Below are positions 8,397 to 18,313 of a DNA stretch of 64,000 nucleotides, in pieces. Both the position numbers and the translations under genes were made by a program. Positions within the stretch are counted from its first letter, which is position 1. Each line of letters opens with the position of its first letter. The DNA comes from Campylobacter concisus (GTDB lineage: Bacteria; Campylobacterota; Campylobacteria; Campylobacterales; Campylobacteraceae): contig NZ_PIRZ01000004.1 in NCBI RefSeq assembly GCF_003048575.1, positions 171,182 to 235,181 on the forward strand. The letters run 5' to 3'. A model generated the notes under the pieces. That model was not told where the DNA came from and ran no database searches. It saw only the letters and a program-made list of their open reading frames with translations.

Positions 8397-8483
8397 CTCT
8401 TTACGAAAGACCTATGTCTTGCTCGTACGATCGCTTGATCCTATGCGAGTTATTTTGATGTAAAGAGGTCGCGAGTTTGCGAC
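8397..8483 (+). promoter_or_regulatory. Structured 5' leader of the S10 operon
   Basis: CTCTTTAC (8397-8404) is complementary to GTAAAGAG (8460-8467) and can close a roughly 70-base stem-loop. Inside it, short arms such as GCTCGTA and TATGCGAG can pair. A second hairpin follows directly: GTCGC (8468-8472) with GCGAC (8479-8483). Leaders of this kind allow autogenous control by a ribosomal protein (L4 does this in E. coli). The regulator here is unknown and the role is inferred. Confidence 0.5.
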
Positions 8484-8506
8484 AAGTTCTTTTTAAAGGA
8501 AAACAC

Positions 8507-8815
8507 ATGGAAAGAATCAGGTTAAAGCTAAAAGCTTACGACCATAGAGTTCTAGACCGCACTGTTGCAGCAATCGTAGAAGCTGTCAAACGAACAGGTG
8601 CCGACGTTCGTGGCCCGGTACCAATGCCTACAAAGATCAAACGCTATACAGTCTTAAAATCTCCACACATCAACAAAGACTCACGTGAGCAGTTTGAGAT
8701 GAGAATACACGCTCGTATGCTTGACATCGTAGCTGCTACTCCAGAAACTGTAGATAGCCTAACAAAACTCGACCTAGCTCCAGAAGTTAATGTCGAAGTT
8801 CGTGCGATGAAATAA
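8507..8815 (+). CDS. rpsJ: 30S ribosomal protein S10
   Basis: 102 aa with the S10 signature [17 protein letters not shown] at the start and [23 protein letters not shown] core. S10 sits in the 30S head and also pairs with NusB in rRNA antitermination. The start is taken at ATG 8507 behind AAAGGAAAACAC. An in-frame ATG-less extension to 8477 (MRQVLF...) lies inside the leader hairpin and is not conserved. First gene of the supercluster, 20 bases before rplC. Confidence 0.98.
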   Translation: MERIRLKLKAYDHRVLDRTVAAIVEAVKRTGADVRGPVPMPTKIKRYTVLKSPHINKDSREQFEMRIHARMLDIVAATPETVDSLTKLDLAPEVNVEVRAMK

Positions 8816-8835
8816 GCGGACAAAAGGATAAGAGT

Positions 8836-9414
8836 ATGGAATATATTGTAGAAAAAATAGGCATGAGTAGAACGATTGCCACGAAGAGTACGCCAGTTAC
8901 ACTACTTAAGCTAGTTGAGGCTAAAGTATGTGAGATCGACGAAAACAAACGTGCTATCGTAGCGTATGCCCACACTAAAGCAAACAATAAAGCTATCGCT
9001 GGTCAGCAAAAGAAATACAATCTGACTGCAGAATTTAACAAATTTGCTACGCTTGAAGTAGCTAATAGCGAAGTTGGAAACCTAGACTTTACACCATTAA
9101 ATGAGGCTAAAATTTTAAAAGTTAGTTTTAACTCAAAAGGTAGAGGATACCAAGGTGTGGTAAAAAGACATGGTTTCGGTGGTGGTCCAAAAAGCCACGG
9201 CTCACGTTTCCACAGACGCCACGGTTCAATTGGTAACTGCGAATGGCCAGGTCGTGTTCAACCAGGTATGAAAATGGCAGGACACATGGGCAATGAGAAA
9301 GTTACTGTTAAAAACGAGCTAATAAGCTTTGACGCTCAAAATGGCATCGTAGTTGTAAAAGGTTGCGTTCCTGGTCACAATGGTGCAATGGGTAAAATAA
9401 GGATTGTAAAATGA
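8836..9414 (+). CDS. rplC: 50S ribosomal protein L3
   Basis: 192 aa. L3 binds near the 3' end of 23S rRNA and nucleates 50S assembly close to the peptidyl transferase centre. The conserved loop [19 protein letters not shown] and [15 protein letters not shown] is intact. The N-terminal part [13 protein letters not shown] is a Campylobacter-type L3 start, with AAAAGGATAAGAGT upstream of ATG 8836. Its stop overlaps the rplD start (ATGA), so translation is coupled. Confidence 0.98.
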   Translation: MEYIVEKIGMSRTIATKSTPVTLLKLVEAKVCEIDENKRAIVAYAHTKANNKAIAGQQKKYNLTAEFNKFATLEVANSEVGNLDFTPLNEAKILKVSFNSKGRGYQGVVKRHGFGGGPKSHGSRFHRRHGSIGNCEWPGRVQPGMKMAGHMGNEKVTVKNELISFDAQNGIVVVKGCVPGHNGAMGKIRIVK

Positions 9415-10025
9415 GTAAAATTCACGTATTAAACGATAAATTTGAAAATTCAGGCGAGTTAGAGCTTCCTGCAAGCTACGCTGAAGTAAATCCGCACAAC
9501 CTATATCTTTATGTAAAATCTTACCTTGCTGGTATAAGAGCAAATACGGCTCATACTAAAAGTCGTGCTTTTGTAAGCGGCGGTGGTAAAAAACCATGGA
9601 GACAAAAAGGACGTGGTGGTGCAAGAGCGGGTTCAACTAGAACTAACGTTTGGGTAGGTGGTGCAGTTGCATTTGGTCCAACAAACGAGAAAAACTATTT
9701 TCAAAAAGTCAATAAAAAACAAAAAAGACTAGCTCTTGAGTACGCTTTGGCAGTAAAAGCACAAGATGGTAAAATTTTCGCAGTAGATAGCATCTCAATC
9801 GAGTCTGGAAAGACAAAAGATGCAGCTAATATCATCAAAAATTTAAAAGTAAAAGACGCGCTTATCGTTAAAGATTTACTAGACGACAAAACACTACTTG
9901 CTTTTAGAAATTTAGCAAACTGCTATGTAGTAGATGCAAATGAGGTAAATGCTTATCTTGTCTCTACATTTAGTTCGGTTATCATTGAAAAAGCTGCACT
10001 AAAAACTATAACAAAAGAGGGCTAA
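9411..10025 (+). CDS. rplD: 50S ribosomal protein L4
   Basis: 204 aa. L4 lines the nascent-chain exit tunnel. The extended loop [20 protein letters not shown] at about residues 62-81, which reaches into the tunnel, is intact. L4 is the autogenous repressor of the S10 operon in E. coli, which makes the structured leader upstream of rpsJ of interest. Overlaps rplC by 4 bases, and one base separates its stop from rplW. Confidence 0.98.
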
Positions 10026-10026
10026 A

Positions 10027-10308
10027 ATGGCGGATATAACTGATATCAAAACAATTATTTATACAGAAAAAACTCTAGGCCTTCAAGAACAAGGCGTTGT
10101 TGTTATCCAAACTTCACCAAGAGTTACAAAAAACAGCTTAAAAGCAGTTTTACAGGAGTATTTTGGAGTAACGCCTGTTCGCGTAAATTCACTTAGAATT
10201 AGCGGTAAGGTTAAGCGTTTTAGAGGAAGAGCAGGCCAACGTGACGAGATAAAGAAATTTTACGTTAAGTTACCTGAAGGCGTAAGCCTAGAAAATACGG
10301 AGGCGTAA
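10027..10308 (+). CDS. rplW: 50S ribosomal protein L23
   Basis: 93 aa. L23 surrounds the tunnel exit and docks trigger factor and SRP. The family pattern is visible: [19 protein letters not shown] at the N-terminus, [20 protein letters not shown] core and a basic [14 protein letters not shown] loop. ATG 10027 follows AGAGGGCTAAA. Two bases separate it from rplB. Confidence 0.97.
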
Positions 10309-10309
10309 G

Positions 10310-11143
10310 ATGGCTATAAAATCATATAAACCATATACACCTAGTCGCAGATATATCACTGGACTAAGCTCTGAAGATATAACAGCCAAGCCAAGCGTTA
10401 GAAGCTTGCTTGTTAAACTACCTGCATCTGGCGGTAGAAATAACAATGGTCGTATAACTTCAAGACATAAAGAGGCAGGTGCAAAAAAACTTTATCGTAT
10501 CATCGACTTTAAACGTCGTAAATTTGGTATAGAAGGTAAAGTTGAAGCGATCGAGTACGATCCAAACAGAAACTGCCGTATCGCTCTTATAGCTTACAAA
10601 GATGGTGAAAAGCGCTATATCATTAGACCAAATGGCCTAAATGTTGGCGACGTTATCGCATCTATCGATGAGGGCTCACTAGATATTAAACCAGGCAACG
10701 CTATGAAACTAAGATTTATCCCAGTTGGTACTATCGTTCATAATGTAGAGTTAAAACCTGGCAAAGGCGCTCAGATAGCTCGTTCAGCTGGCGGTTATGC
10801 TCAGCTAATGGGTAAAGAAGAGAAGTACGTTATCTTAAGAATGCCAAGTGGTGAGATGAGACAAGTACTAGCTGAGTGTATGGCAAGTATCGGTGTAGTT
10901 GGTAACGAAGACTGGGCTAACATCACTATTGGCAAAGCCGGACGTAATCGCTACCGTGGTATTCGCCCACAAACACGTGGTTCTGCTATGAACCCAGTTG
11001 ATCACCCACACGGTGGTGGTGAAGGTAAGAAAAATTCAGGCCGTCACCCAGTTACTCCATGGGGTAAACCAACTAAAGGTGCTAAGACTCGCCGTAAAAA
11101 AGCTAGCGATAAGCTTATAATTTCAAGAAGGAAAGGAAAATAG
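10310..11143 (+). CDS. rplB: 50S ribosomal protein L2
   Basis: 277 aa, full length. L2 is needed for subunit association and peptidyl transferase activity. [13 protein letters not shown] near residue 225 contains the conserved histidine of the catalytic-centre loop, and the basic C-terminus [16 protein letters not shown] is typical. Start ATG 10310 with GGAGGCGTAAG, the SD overlapping the end of rplW. Confidence 0.99.
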   Translation: MAIKSYKPYTPSRRYITGLSSEDITAKPSVRSLLVKLPASGGRNNNGRITSRHKEAGAKKLYRIIDFKRRKFGIEGKVEAIEYDPNRNCRIALIAYKDGEKRYIIRPNGLNVGDVIASIDEGSLDIKPGNAMKLRFIPVGTIVHNVELKPGKGAQIARSAGGYAQLMGKEEKYVILRMPSGEMRQVLAECMASIGVVGNEDWANITIGKAGRNRYRGIRPQTRGSAMNPVDHPHGGGEGKKNSGRHPVTPWGKPTKGAKTRRKKASDKLIISRRKGK

Positions 11144-11145
11144 AG

Positions 11146-11427
11146 ATGGCAAGATCACTCAAAAAAGGTCCTTTCGTAGATGATCATGTAATGAAAAAAG
11201 TTATTGCCGCAAAGAATGCAAACGATAACAAGCCAATCAAAACTTGGTCAAGACGTAGCACGATTGTACCTGAAATGATTGGACTAACATTTAACGTTCA
11301 TAATGGCAAGAGCTTTATTCCTGTATATGTTACAGAAAATCATATAGGCTATAAACTTGGCGAATTTGCTCCAACACGCACATTTAAGGGTCACAAAGGC
11401 TCAGTGCAAAAGAAAATCGGCAAGTAA
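11146..11427 (+). CDS. rpsS: 30S ribosomal protein S19
   Basis: 93 aa. S19 is in the 30S head and contacts S13 and the bridge to 50[20 protein letters not shown] and the core [20 protein letters not shown] are diagnostic. Starts two bases after rplB. Confidence 0.98.
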   Translation: MARSLKKGPFVDDHVMKKVIAAKNANDNKPIKTWSRRSTIVPEMIGLTFNVHNGKSFIPVYVTENHIGYKLGEFAPTRTFKGHKGSVQKKIGK

Positions 11428-11438
11428 GGGGAGATAAT

Positions 11439-11771
11439 ATGAGTAAAGCAATTATAAAATTTGTAAGACTTTCTCCTACAAAAGCAAGACTTATAGCAAG
11501 AGAAGTTCAAGGCATGAATGCCGAGTTAGCACTTGCAAGCTTGCAATTTATGCCAAATCGTGGTGCTAAATTTATAGCAAACGCTATTAGCTCAGCAGTA
11601 GCAAATGGCGGATTTGAGCCAGAAGAGGTTGTAGTAACTAGTTGCCGCGTTGACGCTGGTCCTGTATTAAAGAGATTTAGACCAAGAGCAAGAGGAACAG
11701 CGAGCAAAATTCGCAAACCTACTTCTCATGTAATGGTAGAAGTATCTAAACCTGAAAAGAAGGAAGCATAA
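11439..11771 (+). CDS. rplV: 50S ribosomal protein L22
   Basis: 110 aa. L22 forms the exit-tunnel constriction with L4. The start [20 protein letters not shown] and the beta-hairpin region [20 protein letters not shown] match the family. ATG 11439 lies behind AAGGGGAGATAAT, an unusually G-rich strong ribosome-binding site. One base separates it from rpsC. Confidence 0.98.
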   Translation: MSKAIIKFVRLSPTKARLIAREVQGMNAELALASLQFMPNRGAKFIANAISSAVANGGFEPEEVVVTSCRVDAGPVLKRFRPRARGTASKIRKPTSHVMVEVSKPEKKEA

Positions 11772-11772
11772 T

Positions 11773-12471
11773 ATGGGACAAAAAGTAAATCCAATAGGTC
11801 TTAGACTAGGAATTAACCGCAACTGGGAATCTAGATGGTTTCCAACCAAACAAAGTCTTCCTGAAAACATCGGTGAAGATTACAAAATTCGTGCATTTTT
11901 AAAGAAAAAACTTTACTATGCAGGAATTAGCCAAATTCTAATCGAAAGAACGGCTAAAAAACTTCGTGTAACCGTAGTTGCAGCTCGTCCTGGTATCATC
12001 ATTGGCAAAAAAGGTCAAGATGTTGAAAATCTAAAGAACGAAGTTAGCAAACTTATCGGTAAAGAAGTAAATGTAAATATCAAAGAAGAAAGAAAAGCTC
12101 AAGCTTCAGCTCAACTTGCTGCTGAAAACGTAGCTATGCAACTTGAAAAGCGTGTTGCATTTAGACGTGCTATGAAAAAAGTTATCCAAGGTGCTCAAAA
12201 ATCAGGCGCTAAAGGTATCAAAATTTCAGTTGCCGGTCGTTTAGGTGGCGCTGAGATGGCAAGAACCGAGTGGTATCTAGAAGGTCGCGTTCCGCTTCAT
12301 ACTCTTAGAGCAAAGATTGATTACGGTGTAGCTGAGGCTCATACGACTTATGGAAACATAGGTATTAAAGTATGGATTTTTAAAGGTGAGGTTCTTCAAA
12401 AAGGTGTTCAGCCTGAGAAAACTGAAGAAGAGGCACCTAAGAAAACACGTAGAGCAAGAAGAGGTAAATAA
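11773..12471 (+). CDS. rpsC: 30S ribosomal protein S3
   Basis: 232 aa. S3 forms part of the mRNA entry channel helicase. It begins [20 protein letters not shown]. The KH domain carries [14 protein letters not shown], and [19 protein letters not shown] marks the C-terminal domain. The tail is a short basic extension, [10 protein letters not shown]. Coupled tightly between rplV and rplP. Confidence 0.99.
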   Translation: MGQKVNPIGLRLGINRNWESRWFPTKQSLPENIGEDYKIRAFLKKKLYYAGISQILIERTAKKLRVTVVAARPGIIIGKKGQDVENLKNEVSKLIGKEVNVNIKEERKAQASAQLAAENVAMQLEKRVAFRRAMKKVIQGAQKSGAKGIKISVAGRLGGAEMARTEWYLEGRVPLHTLRAKIDYGVAEAHTTYGNIGIKVWIFKGEVLQKGVQPEKTEEEAPKKTRRARRGK

Positions 12472-12473
12472 TT

Positions 12474-12899
12474 ATGTTGATGCCTAAAAGAACGAAATTT
12501 CGTAAGCAAATGAAAGGTCGCAACCGTGGTTATGCGACTCGTGGAGCATCTTTAGCAACTGGCGAATTTGCACTTAAGGCTGTTGAAGCTGGTAGAATAA
12601 ATTCACGCCAAATAGAAGCTGCTCGTCAAGCTCTAACTCGTCACGTAAAGAGACAGGCTAAAATTTGGATTAGGGTTTTCCCTGATAAGCCACTTACTAA
12701 AAAACCTCTACAAACTCGTATGGGTAAAGGTAAGGCTGGAGTTGAAGAGTGGGTTATGAATATCAAACCTGGTCGTATAATATTTGAAATGGCTGGTGTT
12801 AGCGAAGAGTTGGCTCGTGAAGCTCTAACTTTGGCTCTACACAAACTTCCTTTTAAATCAAAATTTGTAACGCGAGAGAGTGAAAATGAAATATACTGA
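12474..12899 (+). CDS. rplP: 50S ribosomal protein L16
   Basis: 141 aa. L16 organises the A-site tRNA channel of 50[21 protein letters not shown] at the start and [19 protein letters not shown] at the end fit the family. The start is ATG 12474 (MLMPKR), the usual L16 N-terminus. Its 3' end overlaps the rpmC start by 14 bases. Confidence 0.98.
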
Positions 12900-13080
12900 G
12901 TTAAAAGATAAGAGCGTTGCAGAATTAAACGCGTTGCTAAAAGAGAAAAAGGTGCTTTTATTTACTTTAAGACAAAAGCTAAAAACTATGCAGTTAAGCA
13001 ACCCTAATGAGATTAGTGCTGTTCGCAAAGAGATAGCTCAGATCAACACTGCAATTAGTGCAACAAGACAAGGGGCGTAA
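12886..13080 (+). CDS. rpmC: 50S ribosomal protein L29
   Basis: 64 aa, two-helix protein at the tunnel exit. The start is taken at ATG 12886 ([10 protein letters not shown]), which fits the Campylobacter L29 N-terminus; a GTG six bases upstream would add only two residues. [16 protein letters not shown] and the helix [14 protein letters not shown] are typical. Overlaps rplP by 14 bases and abuts rpsQ. Confidence 0.95.
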
Positions 13081-13081
13081 A

Positions 13082-13333
13082 ATGGCATTAAAAAGAGAAA
13101 TTCAAGGTGTTGTTTTACAAAAAGCTGGAGATAAAACAGCTACTATTTTGGTAGAAAGACGCGTTATGCACCCAAGATACCATAAATTTGTAAAACGCTT
13201 TAAAAAGTATTTAGTTCACGATGAGAAAAATGAGACAAGAGCAGGCGATACAGTTGTTGCGATCGAGTGCAGACCACTTTCAGCTCGCAAGAATTTTCGC
13301 TTAAAAGCTGTATTGGCAAAGGGAGTTGAGTAA
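13082..13333 (+). CDS. rpsQ: 30S ribosomal protein S17
   Basis: 83 aa, OB-fold primary 16S binder. [20 protein letters not shown] and [19 protein letters not shown] are diagnostic. The start is ATG 13082 just after the rpmC stop; an upstream in-frame ATG at 13058 lies inside rpmC and would add non-conserved residues. The stop overlaps rplN by one base. Confidence 0.97.
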   Translation: MALKREIQGVVLQKAGDKTATILVERRVMHPRYHKFVKRFKKYLVHDEKNETRAGDTVVAIECRPLSARKNFRLKAVLAKGVE

Positions 13334-13701
13334 TGATTCAAAGTTTTACAAGACTTGCAGTTGCTGATAATAGTGGCGCAAAAGAGTTAATGTGTATAAA
13401 AGTTCTTGGCGGCAGCAAAAGAAGATACGCTACGCTTGGCGATATCATAGTTTGCTCTGTTAAAAAAGCTCTTCCAAATGGCAAGATCAAAAAAGGACAG
13501 GTTGTAAAAGCTGTTGTTGTAAGAACTAAAAAAGAGGTTCAAAGAGATAATGGTTCGCTAATCCGCTTTGACGAGAACGCAGCTGTTATACTTGATAGCA
13601 AAAAAGAGCCAGTCGGCACTCGTATTTTTGGACCAGTTGGACGTGAAGTTAGATATGCTAACTTTATGAAAATTGTTTCGCTAGCTCCGGAGGTTTTATA
13701 A
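13333..13701 (+). CDS. rplN: 50S ribosomal protein L14
   Basis: 122 aa, exactly the standard length. L14 forms an intersubunit bridge and binds the silencing factor Rsf[21 protein letters not shown] and the C-terminal [20 protein letters not shown] are the family marks. It shares one base with each neighbour (rpsQ and rplX). Confidence 0.99.
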   Translation: MIQSFTRLAVADNSGAKELMCIKVLGGSKRRYATLGDIIVCSVKKALPNGKIKKGQVVKAVVVRTKKEVQRDNGSLIRFDENAAVILDSKKEPVGTRIFGPVGREVRYANFMKIVSLAPEVL

Positions 13702-13937
13702 TGGCTAATGTAAAATTTAAAGTCAAAAAAGGCGATACTGTAAAGATCATCGCTGGTGACGATAAAGGCAAAACTGGTAAAATTTTAGCAGTTCTTGCAA
13801 AAAAAGGTCAGGTTATAGTTGAGGGATGCAAAGTAGCTAAAAAAGCTATCAAACCAAGCGAAAAAACTCCAAATGGTGGTCACGTAAATAAAGAGATGCC
13901 AATTGACATATCAAACGTCGCGAAAGTTGAAGGATAA
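13701..13937 (+). CDS. rplX: 50S ribosomal protein L24
   Basis: 78 aa. L24 initiates 50S assembly. The KOW motif [20 protein letters not shown] is at residues 8-27. Slightly shorter than the E. coli protein (104 aa), as is common in this group. The TAATG overlap with rplN indicates coupling. Confidence 0.97.
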
Positions 13938-13942
13938 GAGAT

Positions 13943-14488
13943 ATGAGTAGATTAAAAGATAAATTTAACGAAACTATCAAGCCAGCTCTCGTAAAAGAAT
14001 TTGACATCAAAAATCCAATGCTTATCCCTGCGCTCGAGAAGATCGTGATTAGCGTAGGTGCTGGAGACTCTGCGAAAGATCAAAAAGTGCTTCAAAATAT
14101 GGCTGATACCATTTCACTTATCGCTGGACAAAAAGCAGTTATCACTGATGCTAAAAAATCAGTTGCTGGCTTTAAAGTTCGCGAAGGTTTCCCTGTTGGT
14201 ATCAAAGTAACTTTGAGAAAAGAGCAAATGTATGCTTTCTTAGATAAGCTAATTAGCGTTGCTCTTCCAAGAGTTAAAGACTTCCGTGGTCTTCCAAAAA
14301 ATGGCTTTGACGGACGTGGAAACTATAACTTCGGTCTTAGTGAGCAGCTAATGTTTCCAGAGGTTGAGTATGATAAAATTTTACGAACTCATGGTATGAA
14401 TATTACGATTGCTACTACGGCTAAAAATGATAAAGAGGCATTCAAATTGCTAGAGCTATTTGGTGTGCCGTTTGCAAAAGGAAAGTAA
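13943..14488 (+). CDS. rplE: 50S ribosomal protein L5
   Basis: 181 aa. L5 binds 5S rRNA and contacts the P-site t[20 protein letters not shown], the loop [20 protein letters not shown] and [17 protein letters not shown] are all present. One base separates its stop from the rpsN start, so no internal regulatory gap exists here. Confidence 0.99.
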
Positions 14489-14489
14489 A

Positions 14490-14675
14490 ATGGCAAAGAA
14501 ATCAATGATAGCAAAAGCTGCACGCAAGCCAAAATTTACGGTTCGTGGCTATACTAGATGCCAAATTTGCGGTCGTCCGCACTCTGTTTATAAAGATTTT
14601 GGAATTTGCCGTGTTTGTCTAAGAAAAATGGCTAACGAAGGCCTAATACCTGGTCTTAAAAAAGCAAGTTGGTAA
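14490..14675 (+). CDS. rpsN: 30S ribosomal protein S14, zinc-binding form
   Basis: 61 aa, the short S14 type. [20 protein letters not shown] carries the two CxxC pairs that bind zinc (C37/C40 and the second pair in ICRVC). The start is ATG 14490 ([10 protein letters not shown]); an in-frame ATG at 14460 lies inside rplE. This C+ form contrasts with the zinc-free S4 in the same cluster. Confidence 0.97.
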   Translation: MAKKSMIAKAARKPKFTVRGYTRCQICGRPHSVYKDFGICRVCLRKMANEGLIPGLKKASW

Positions 14676-14684
14676 GGAAGAGAA

Positions 14685-15080
14685 ATGTTAAACGATTTAA
14701 TATCAGATGGATTAACACGCATTAGAAATGCAAGTATGAGAAAGCTTGAAACTGCGAAATTGCTTCATTCTAAGGTTGTTGAGGCTACTCTTTCTATCCT
14801 TGCAGCAAAAGGCTATGTAGAGAGCTACAACGTTATCGAAGAAGGTAACAAGAAATTTATAAATGTAGTTTTAAAGTATGACGAGTACGGTAGAAGCGTT
14901 ATAAACGAGCTTAAAAGGGTTTCAAAACCTGGTCGCCGTGTTTATCAAGGGAAAGACGACATTAAGCGTTTTAAAAATGGTTATGGAACAGTTATTGTTA
15001 GCACAAGCAAAGGCGTTATGAGCGGTATTGAAGCAAGTAAAGCTGGCGTTGGCGGCGAGGTTCTTTGTACGGTTTGGTAA
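14685..15080 (+). CDS. rpsH: 30S ribosomal protein S8
   Basis: 131 aa. S8 binds the 16S central domain and is the spc-operon repressor in E. coli. [20 protein letters not shown] at the start and [17 protein letters not shown] at the end are conserved. It is followed by the largest gap in the supercluster (190 bases, with several hairpins). Confidence 0.98.
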   Translation: MLNDLISDGLTRIRNASMRKLETAKLLHSKVVEATLSILAAKGYVESYNVIEEGNKKFINVVLKYDEYGRSVINELKRVSKPGRRVYQGKDDIKRFKNGYGTVIVSTSKGVMSGIEASKAGVGGEVLCTVW

Positions 15081-15098
15081 TAAACTGCATTAAACGCT

Positions 15099-15249
15099 AT
15101 TTAACCTTATAATTTTAAGGTTAAATTTTTAGCTTGGTAAAATTTTAGATTTTGCCAAAGCTAAATTTAGAAATTCAAATGAAGGTTTCGTCAAATTTGA
15201 CGATAAAATTTACGGCATTGTGGTGTTTATTCGTAAATGTAGGAACACC
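15099..15249 (+). promoter_or_regulatory. Hairpin-rich gap between rpsH and rplF
   Basis: Four successive inverted repeats fill this otherwise tight operon's gap: 15100-15109 with 15116-15125 (10 bp, TTTAACCTTA arm, followed by TTTTTA); an imperfect stem around 15130-15161 (AGCTTGGTAAAAT with ATTTTGCCAAAGCT); a perfect 16-base palindrome at 15188-15203; and GGTGTT (15222-15227) with AACACC (15244-15249). The first resembles an intrinsic terminator or attenuator. Function is inferred. Confidence 0.5.
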
Positions 15250-15270
15250 CTAGACAAGTAAAGGAAAAAA

Positions 15271-15807
15271 ATGTCACGTATTGGAAAACAGCCTATCGCT
15301 ATCCCAAGTGGTGTAGACGTTAGCGTTGAAAATAATGTCCTAAAATTTAAAAAGGGCAATCATATAAAAGAGCTTGACACAAAAGGTCATGTTGATGTCA
15401 AGATAGAAAATGGTCATATAGTTTTTGCTCCAAAAGGCGAAGATCGCCAAAGTAGAGCTTACTGGGGAACATATAGAGCACTTGCTAATAACATCGTAAC
15501 TGGTATCACTGCGGGATTTACTCGCCAGCTTGAGATCAACGGCGTTGGTTACAAAGCAGCTGCAAAAGGTAAAATTTTAGAGCTTTCTCTTGGTTTTTCA
15601 CACCTTATCAACTATGAGCTACCAGCAGGCGTTGAAGCTAGTGTTGAGAAAAACGTTATTACTATCAAAGGCGATGACAAACAAGTAGTAGGTCAAGTGG
15701 CTGCTCAAGTTAGAGGATTTAGACCACCTGAGCCATACAAAGGCAAAGGCGTTAAATATCTAGAAGAACGCATCATCCGCAAAGCGGGCAAGACATCTAA
15801 GAAGTAA
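15271..15807 (+). CDS. rplF: 50S ribosomal protein L6
   Basis: 178 aa, two-domain L6 near the factor-binding stalk. [18 protein letters not shown] at the start and the signature [19 protein letters not shown] at about 147-165 are intact. ATG 15271 is preceded by AAAGGAAAAAA. First gene after the structured gap, so it may be separately tuned. Confidence 0.99.
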   Translation: MSRIGKQPIAIPSGVDVSVENNVLKFKKGNHIKELDTKGHVDVKIENGHIVFAPKGEDRQSRAYWGTYRALANNIVTGITAGFTRQLEINGVGYKAAAKGKILELSLGFSHLINYELPAGVEASVEKNVITIKGDDKQVVGQVAAQVRGFRPPEPYKGKGVKYLEERIIRKAGKTSKK

Positions 15808-15817
15808 GGAGCGGTAA

Positions 15818-16174
15818 ATGACAGCAAAAGTACTAAAAAGAAAAATCGCTCTTAGAATTAAGAGAAAAAGAAGAATCAGAGGTAAAATTTCTGGTGTTGC
15901 AACTTGTCCAAGAGTTTCTATTTTCAAATCAAACAGAACTCTTTATGTTCAAGCAATTGATGACGTTACAGCTACTACACTAGCTGCGGTTGATGGCAGA
16001 AAGATAGGCATAAAAGCAAATAAAGAAGGTGCGGTCACTTTAGCTAAAGAATTTGCTAAGGCTTTAAAAGCTAAGAAGATAGATATTGCAGTTTTTGATA
16101 GAAATGGTTATTTGTATCATGGCGTTATCGCAGCATTTGCTGAAGCTTTAAGAGAAAATGGCATCAAGCTATAA
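15818..16174 (+). CDS. rplR: 50S ribosomal protein L18
   Basis: 118 aa, 5S rRNA binder in the central protuberance. The basic N-terminus [36 protein letters not shown] and [20 protein letters not shown] fit the family. Starts 10 bases after rplF behind AAGGAGCGGTAA. Confidence 0.98.
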   Translation: MTAKVLKRKIALRIKRKRRIRGKISGVATCPRVSIFKSNRTLYVQAIDDVTATTLAAVDGRKIGIKANKEGAVTLAKEFAKALKAKKIDIAVFDRNGYLYHGVIAAFAEALRENGIKL

Positions 16175-16189
16175 CCCAAAGGAAAATCG

Positions 16190-16633
16190 ATGGAAAAATA
16201 TAATAGAGAAGAATTTGAAGAAGTAATCGTCGATATCGGTCGGGTTACAAAGGTTGTTAAAGGTGGTCGTAGATTTAGATTTACAGCTTTAGTTGTTGTT
16301 GGTAATAGAAATGGTCTAGTTGGCTTTGGCTATGGTAAAGCTAAAGAGGTACCAGATGCGATGAGAAAAGCAATTGACGACGCATTTAAAAATATTATCC
16401 ACGTTAAGATCAAAGGCACAACTATTCCTCATGACGTAGAGGTAAAATATAACGCAAGTAGAATGCTACTTCGCCCAGCTAGCGAGGGTACTGGTGTTAT
16501 CGCTGGTGGTAGTGCACGCCCTATTATCGAGCTTGCAGGTATTAAGGATATCCTTACTAAATCACTTGGCTCAAACAACTCAGCAAACGTCGTTCGTGCT
16601 ACTATAAAAGCACTTAGTTTGCTAAAAAGCTAA
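16190..16633 (+). CDS. rpsE: 30S ribosomal protein S5
   Basis: 147 aa. S5 is at the mRNA entry site and affects decoding fidelity. [20 protein letters not shown] at about residues 20-39 is the spectinomycin-loop region, and [18 protein letters not shown] and [19 protein letters not shown] follow. Shorter than E. coli S5 at both ends, as is normal for the group. Next gene is rplO directly: no rpmD (L30) lies between them. Confidence 0.98.
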   Translation: MEKYNREEFEEVIVDIGRVTKVVKGGRRFRFTALVVVGNRNGLVGFGYGKAKEVPDAMRKAIDDAFKNIIHVKIKGTTIPHDVEVKYNASRMLLRPASEGTGVIAGGSARPIIELAGIKDILTKSLGSNNSANVVRATIKALSLLKS

Positions 16634-16648
16634 GAGAAAGGAGTTAAG

Positions 16649-17050
16649 ATGGCATTAGAAAAATTAACACCTGCTGCAGGTTCAACTCATGCAACCAAAA
16701 GAATAGGTCGTGGTCAAGGTAGCGGCAATGGTAAAACTGCTGGCAAAGGTAACAAAGGTCAAAGAGCAAGAAAAGGCTACAATGAGAAAAGAGGTTTTGA
16801 GGGCGGACAGCAACCACTTCAAAGACGTCTTCCAAAAGTAGGTTTTACTTCTAAATTTGAAAAACCTTATGTTATTAATGTCGAGAAAATCGCAGCTATA
16901 AAAGAGCTTGCTGAAATTTCAATAGCAACAATAGCTAGTGTTCATAAAATTTCAAAGAGCGTTACTAAGATAAAACTAATTGGTGCAAGCGCAAAAGCTC
17001 TTGCTTCTAAGATTAAAGACGAGAACGTTAGCGTTAGCGGAACAAAATAA
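16649..17050 (+). CDS. rplO: 50S ribosomal protein L15
   Basis: 133 aa. L15 acts late in 50S assembly. The basic glycine-rich N-terminus ([20 protein letters not shown], then [17 protein letters not shown]) is conserved. Slightly short C-terminal domain. Its last base overlaps the secY start, so SecY synthesis is coupled to it. Confidence 0.98.
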   Translation: MALEKLTPAAGSTHATKRIGRGQGSGNGKTAGKGNKGQRARKGYNEKRGFEGGQQPLQRRLPKVGFTSKFEKPYVINVEKIAAIKELAEISIATIASVHKISKSVTKIKLIGASAKALASKIKDENVSVSGTK

Positions 17051-18312
17051 TGGATAAAACACTGACCAACAAGATTTTAATCACGTTGGCATTTTTGTTC
17101 GCATACAGGATACTGGCTTATGTGCCAGTTCCTGGTGTTAATGTCGACGTAATTAAAGAATTCTTCAATTCAAATAACAGCAACGCCTTGGGCTTATTTA
17201 ATATGTTTAGTGGTAAGGCTGCTGAGCGTTTAAGTATTATCTCTTTAGGTATCATGCCTTACATCACAGCTTCGATCATTATGGAGCTTTTAGCAGCAAC
17301 ATTTCCGAAATTAGGTCAGATGAAAAAAGAGCGCGACGGTATGCAAAAATATATGCAAATTATACGCTATGCAACCATTGTTATCACTCTTGTACAATCA
17401 ATCGGCGTTTCTATTGGACTTCAAAGCTTAAGTGGACGCGGTGGCGAACAAGCTATCATGATAGATATAAATTTATTTATCGCGATCTCTGCTGTATCTA
17501 TGCTAACTGGCACAATGCTACTTATGTGGATAGGCGAGCAAATAACGCAACGTGGTATAGGCAATGGCATAAGTCTTATTATCTTTGCTGGTATCGTCTC
17601 TGGCATACCTAGTGCGATCGGCGGAACTGTAAATTTAGTAAATACTTCTGAGATGAATTTCCTAACAGTTATCGCTATTTTGGCGATTATTTTAGCTACC
17701 ATTGGTGCTATTATATTTGTCGAGATGGGTGAAAGGCGTATCCCTATTTCTTACTCAAGAAAAGTGATAATGGAAAATCAAAACAAACGTATAATGAACT
17801 ATATACCGATCAAAGTAAATTTAAGCGGTGTTATTCCACCGATATTTGCTAGTGCGATTTTGATGTTTCCTAGTACGATTTTACAGGCTAGTACAAATCC
17901 GATCATCCAAGCTATCAACGACTTTTTAAGTCCAAATGGCTATATGTTTAACTTTTTAACATTTTTATTTATCATCTTCTTTGCGTTTTTCTACGCATCG
18001 ATCGTATTTAATACAAAAGATATAAGTGAAAATTTAAAGAAACAAGGCGGATTTATTCCAGGTGTTAGACCAGGGGAAAGTACGGCTAGCTATCTAAATG
18101 AAGTAGCTGGTAGGCTAACTTTGGGCGGTGCTTTATATCTTGGCATTATCTCAACATTGCCGTGGGTACTTGTAAAAACTATGGGTGTACCATTTTATTT
18201 TGGTGGCACGTCAGTACTTATCGTGGTTTCTGTCGCTCTTGATACTATGAGGCGCATAGAAGCTCAGTCTTATACAAACAAATACCAAACTCTAAGTGCA
18301 GTAGGTCTATAA
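17050..18312 (+). CDS. secY: Preprotein translocase subunit SecY
   Basis: 420 aa, ten predicted membrane helices. SecY is the channel of the Sec translocon that exports unfolded proteins through the inner membrane. It has ILAYVPVPGVNVD in the first periplasmic loop, ISLGIMPYITASIIMELL (helix 2 with plug region before it), GNGISLIIFAGIV and FIPGVRPGESTASYLNEV in the cytosolic loop. Complete length. Overlaps rplO by one base and leads into map after one base. Confidence 0.99.
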   Translation: MDKTLTNKILITLAFLFAYRILAYVPVPGVNVDVIKEFFNSNNSNALGLFNMFSGKAAERLSIISLGIMPYITASIIMELLAATFPKLGQMKKERDGMQKYMQIIRYATIVITLVQSIGVSIGLQSLSGRGGEQAIMIDINLFIAISAVSMLTGTMLLMWIGEQITQRGIGNGISLIIFAGIVSGIPSAIGGTVNLVNTSEMNFLTVIAILAIILATIGAIIFVEMGERRIPISYSRKVIMENQNKRIMNYIPIKVNLSGVIPPIFASAILMFPSTILQASTNPIIQAINDFLSPNGYMFNFLTFLFIIFFAFFYASIVFNTKDISENLKKQGGFIPGVRPGESTASYLNEVAGRLTLGGALYLGIISTLPWVLVKTMGVPFYFGGTSVLIVVSVALDTMRRIEAQSYTNKYQTLSAVGL

Positions 18313-18313
18313 A

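Noticed and set aside
16633..16649. Missing rpmD (L30) between rpsE and rplO
   Set aside because: Loss of L30 is usual in this bacterial group and is not a defect of this genome.
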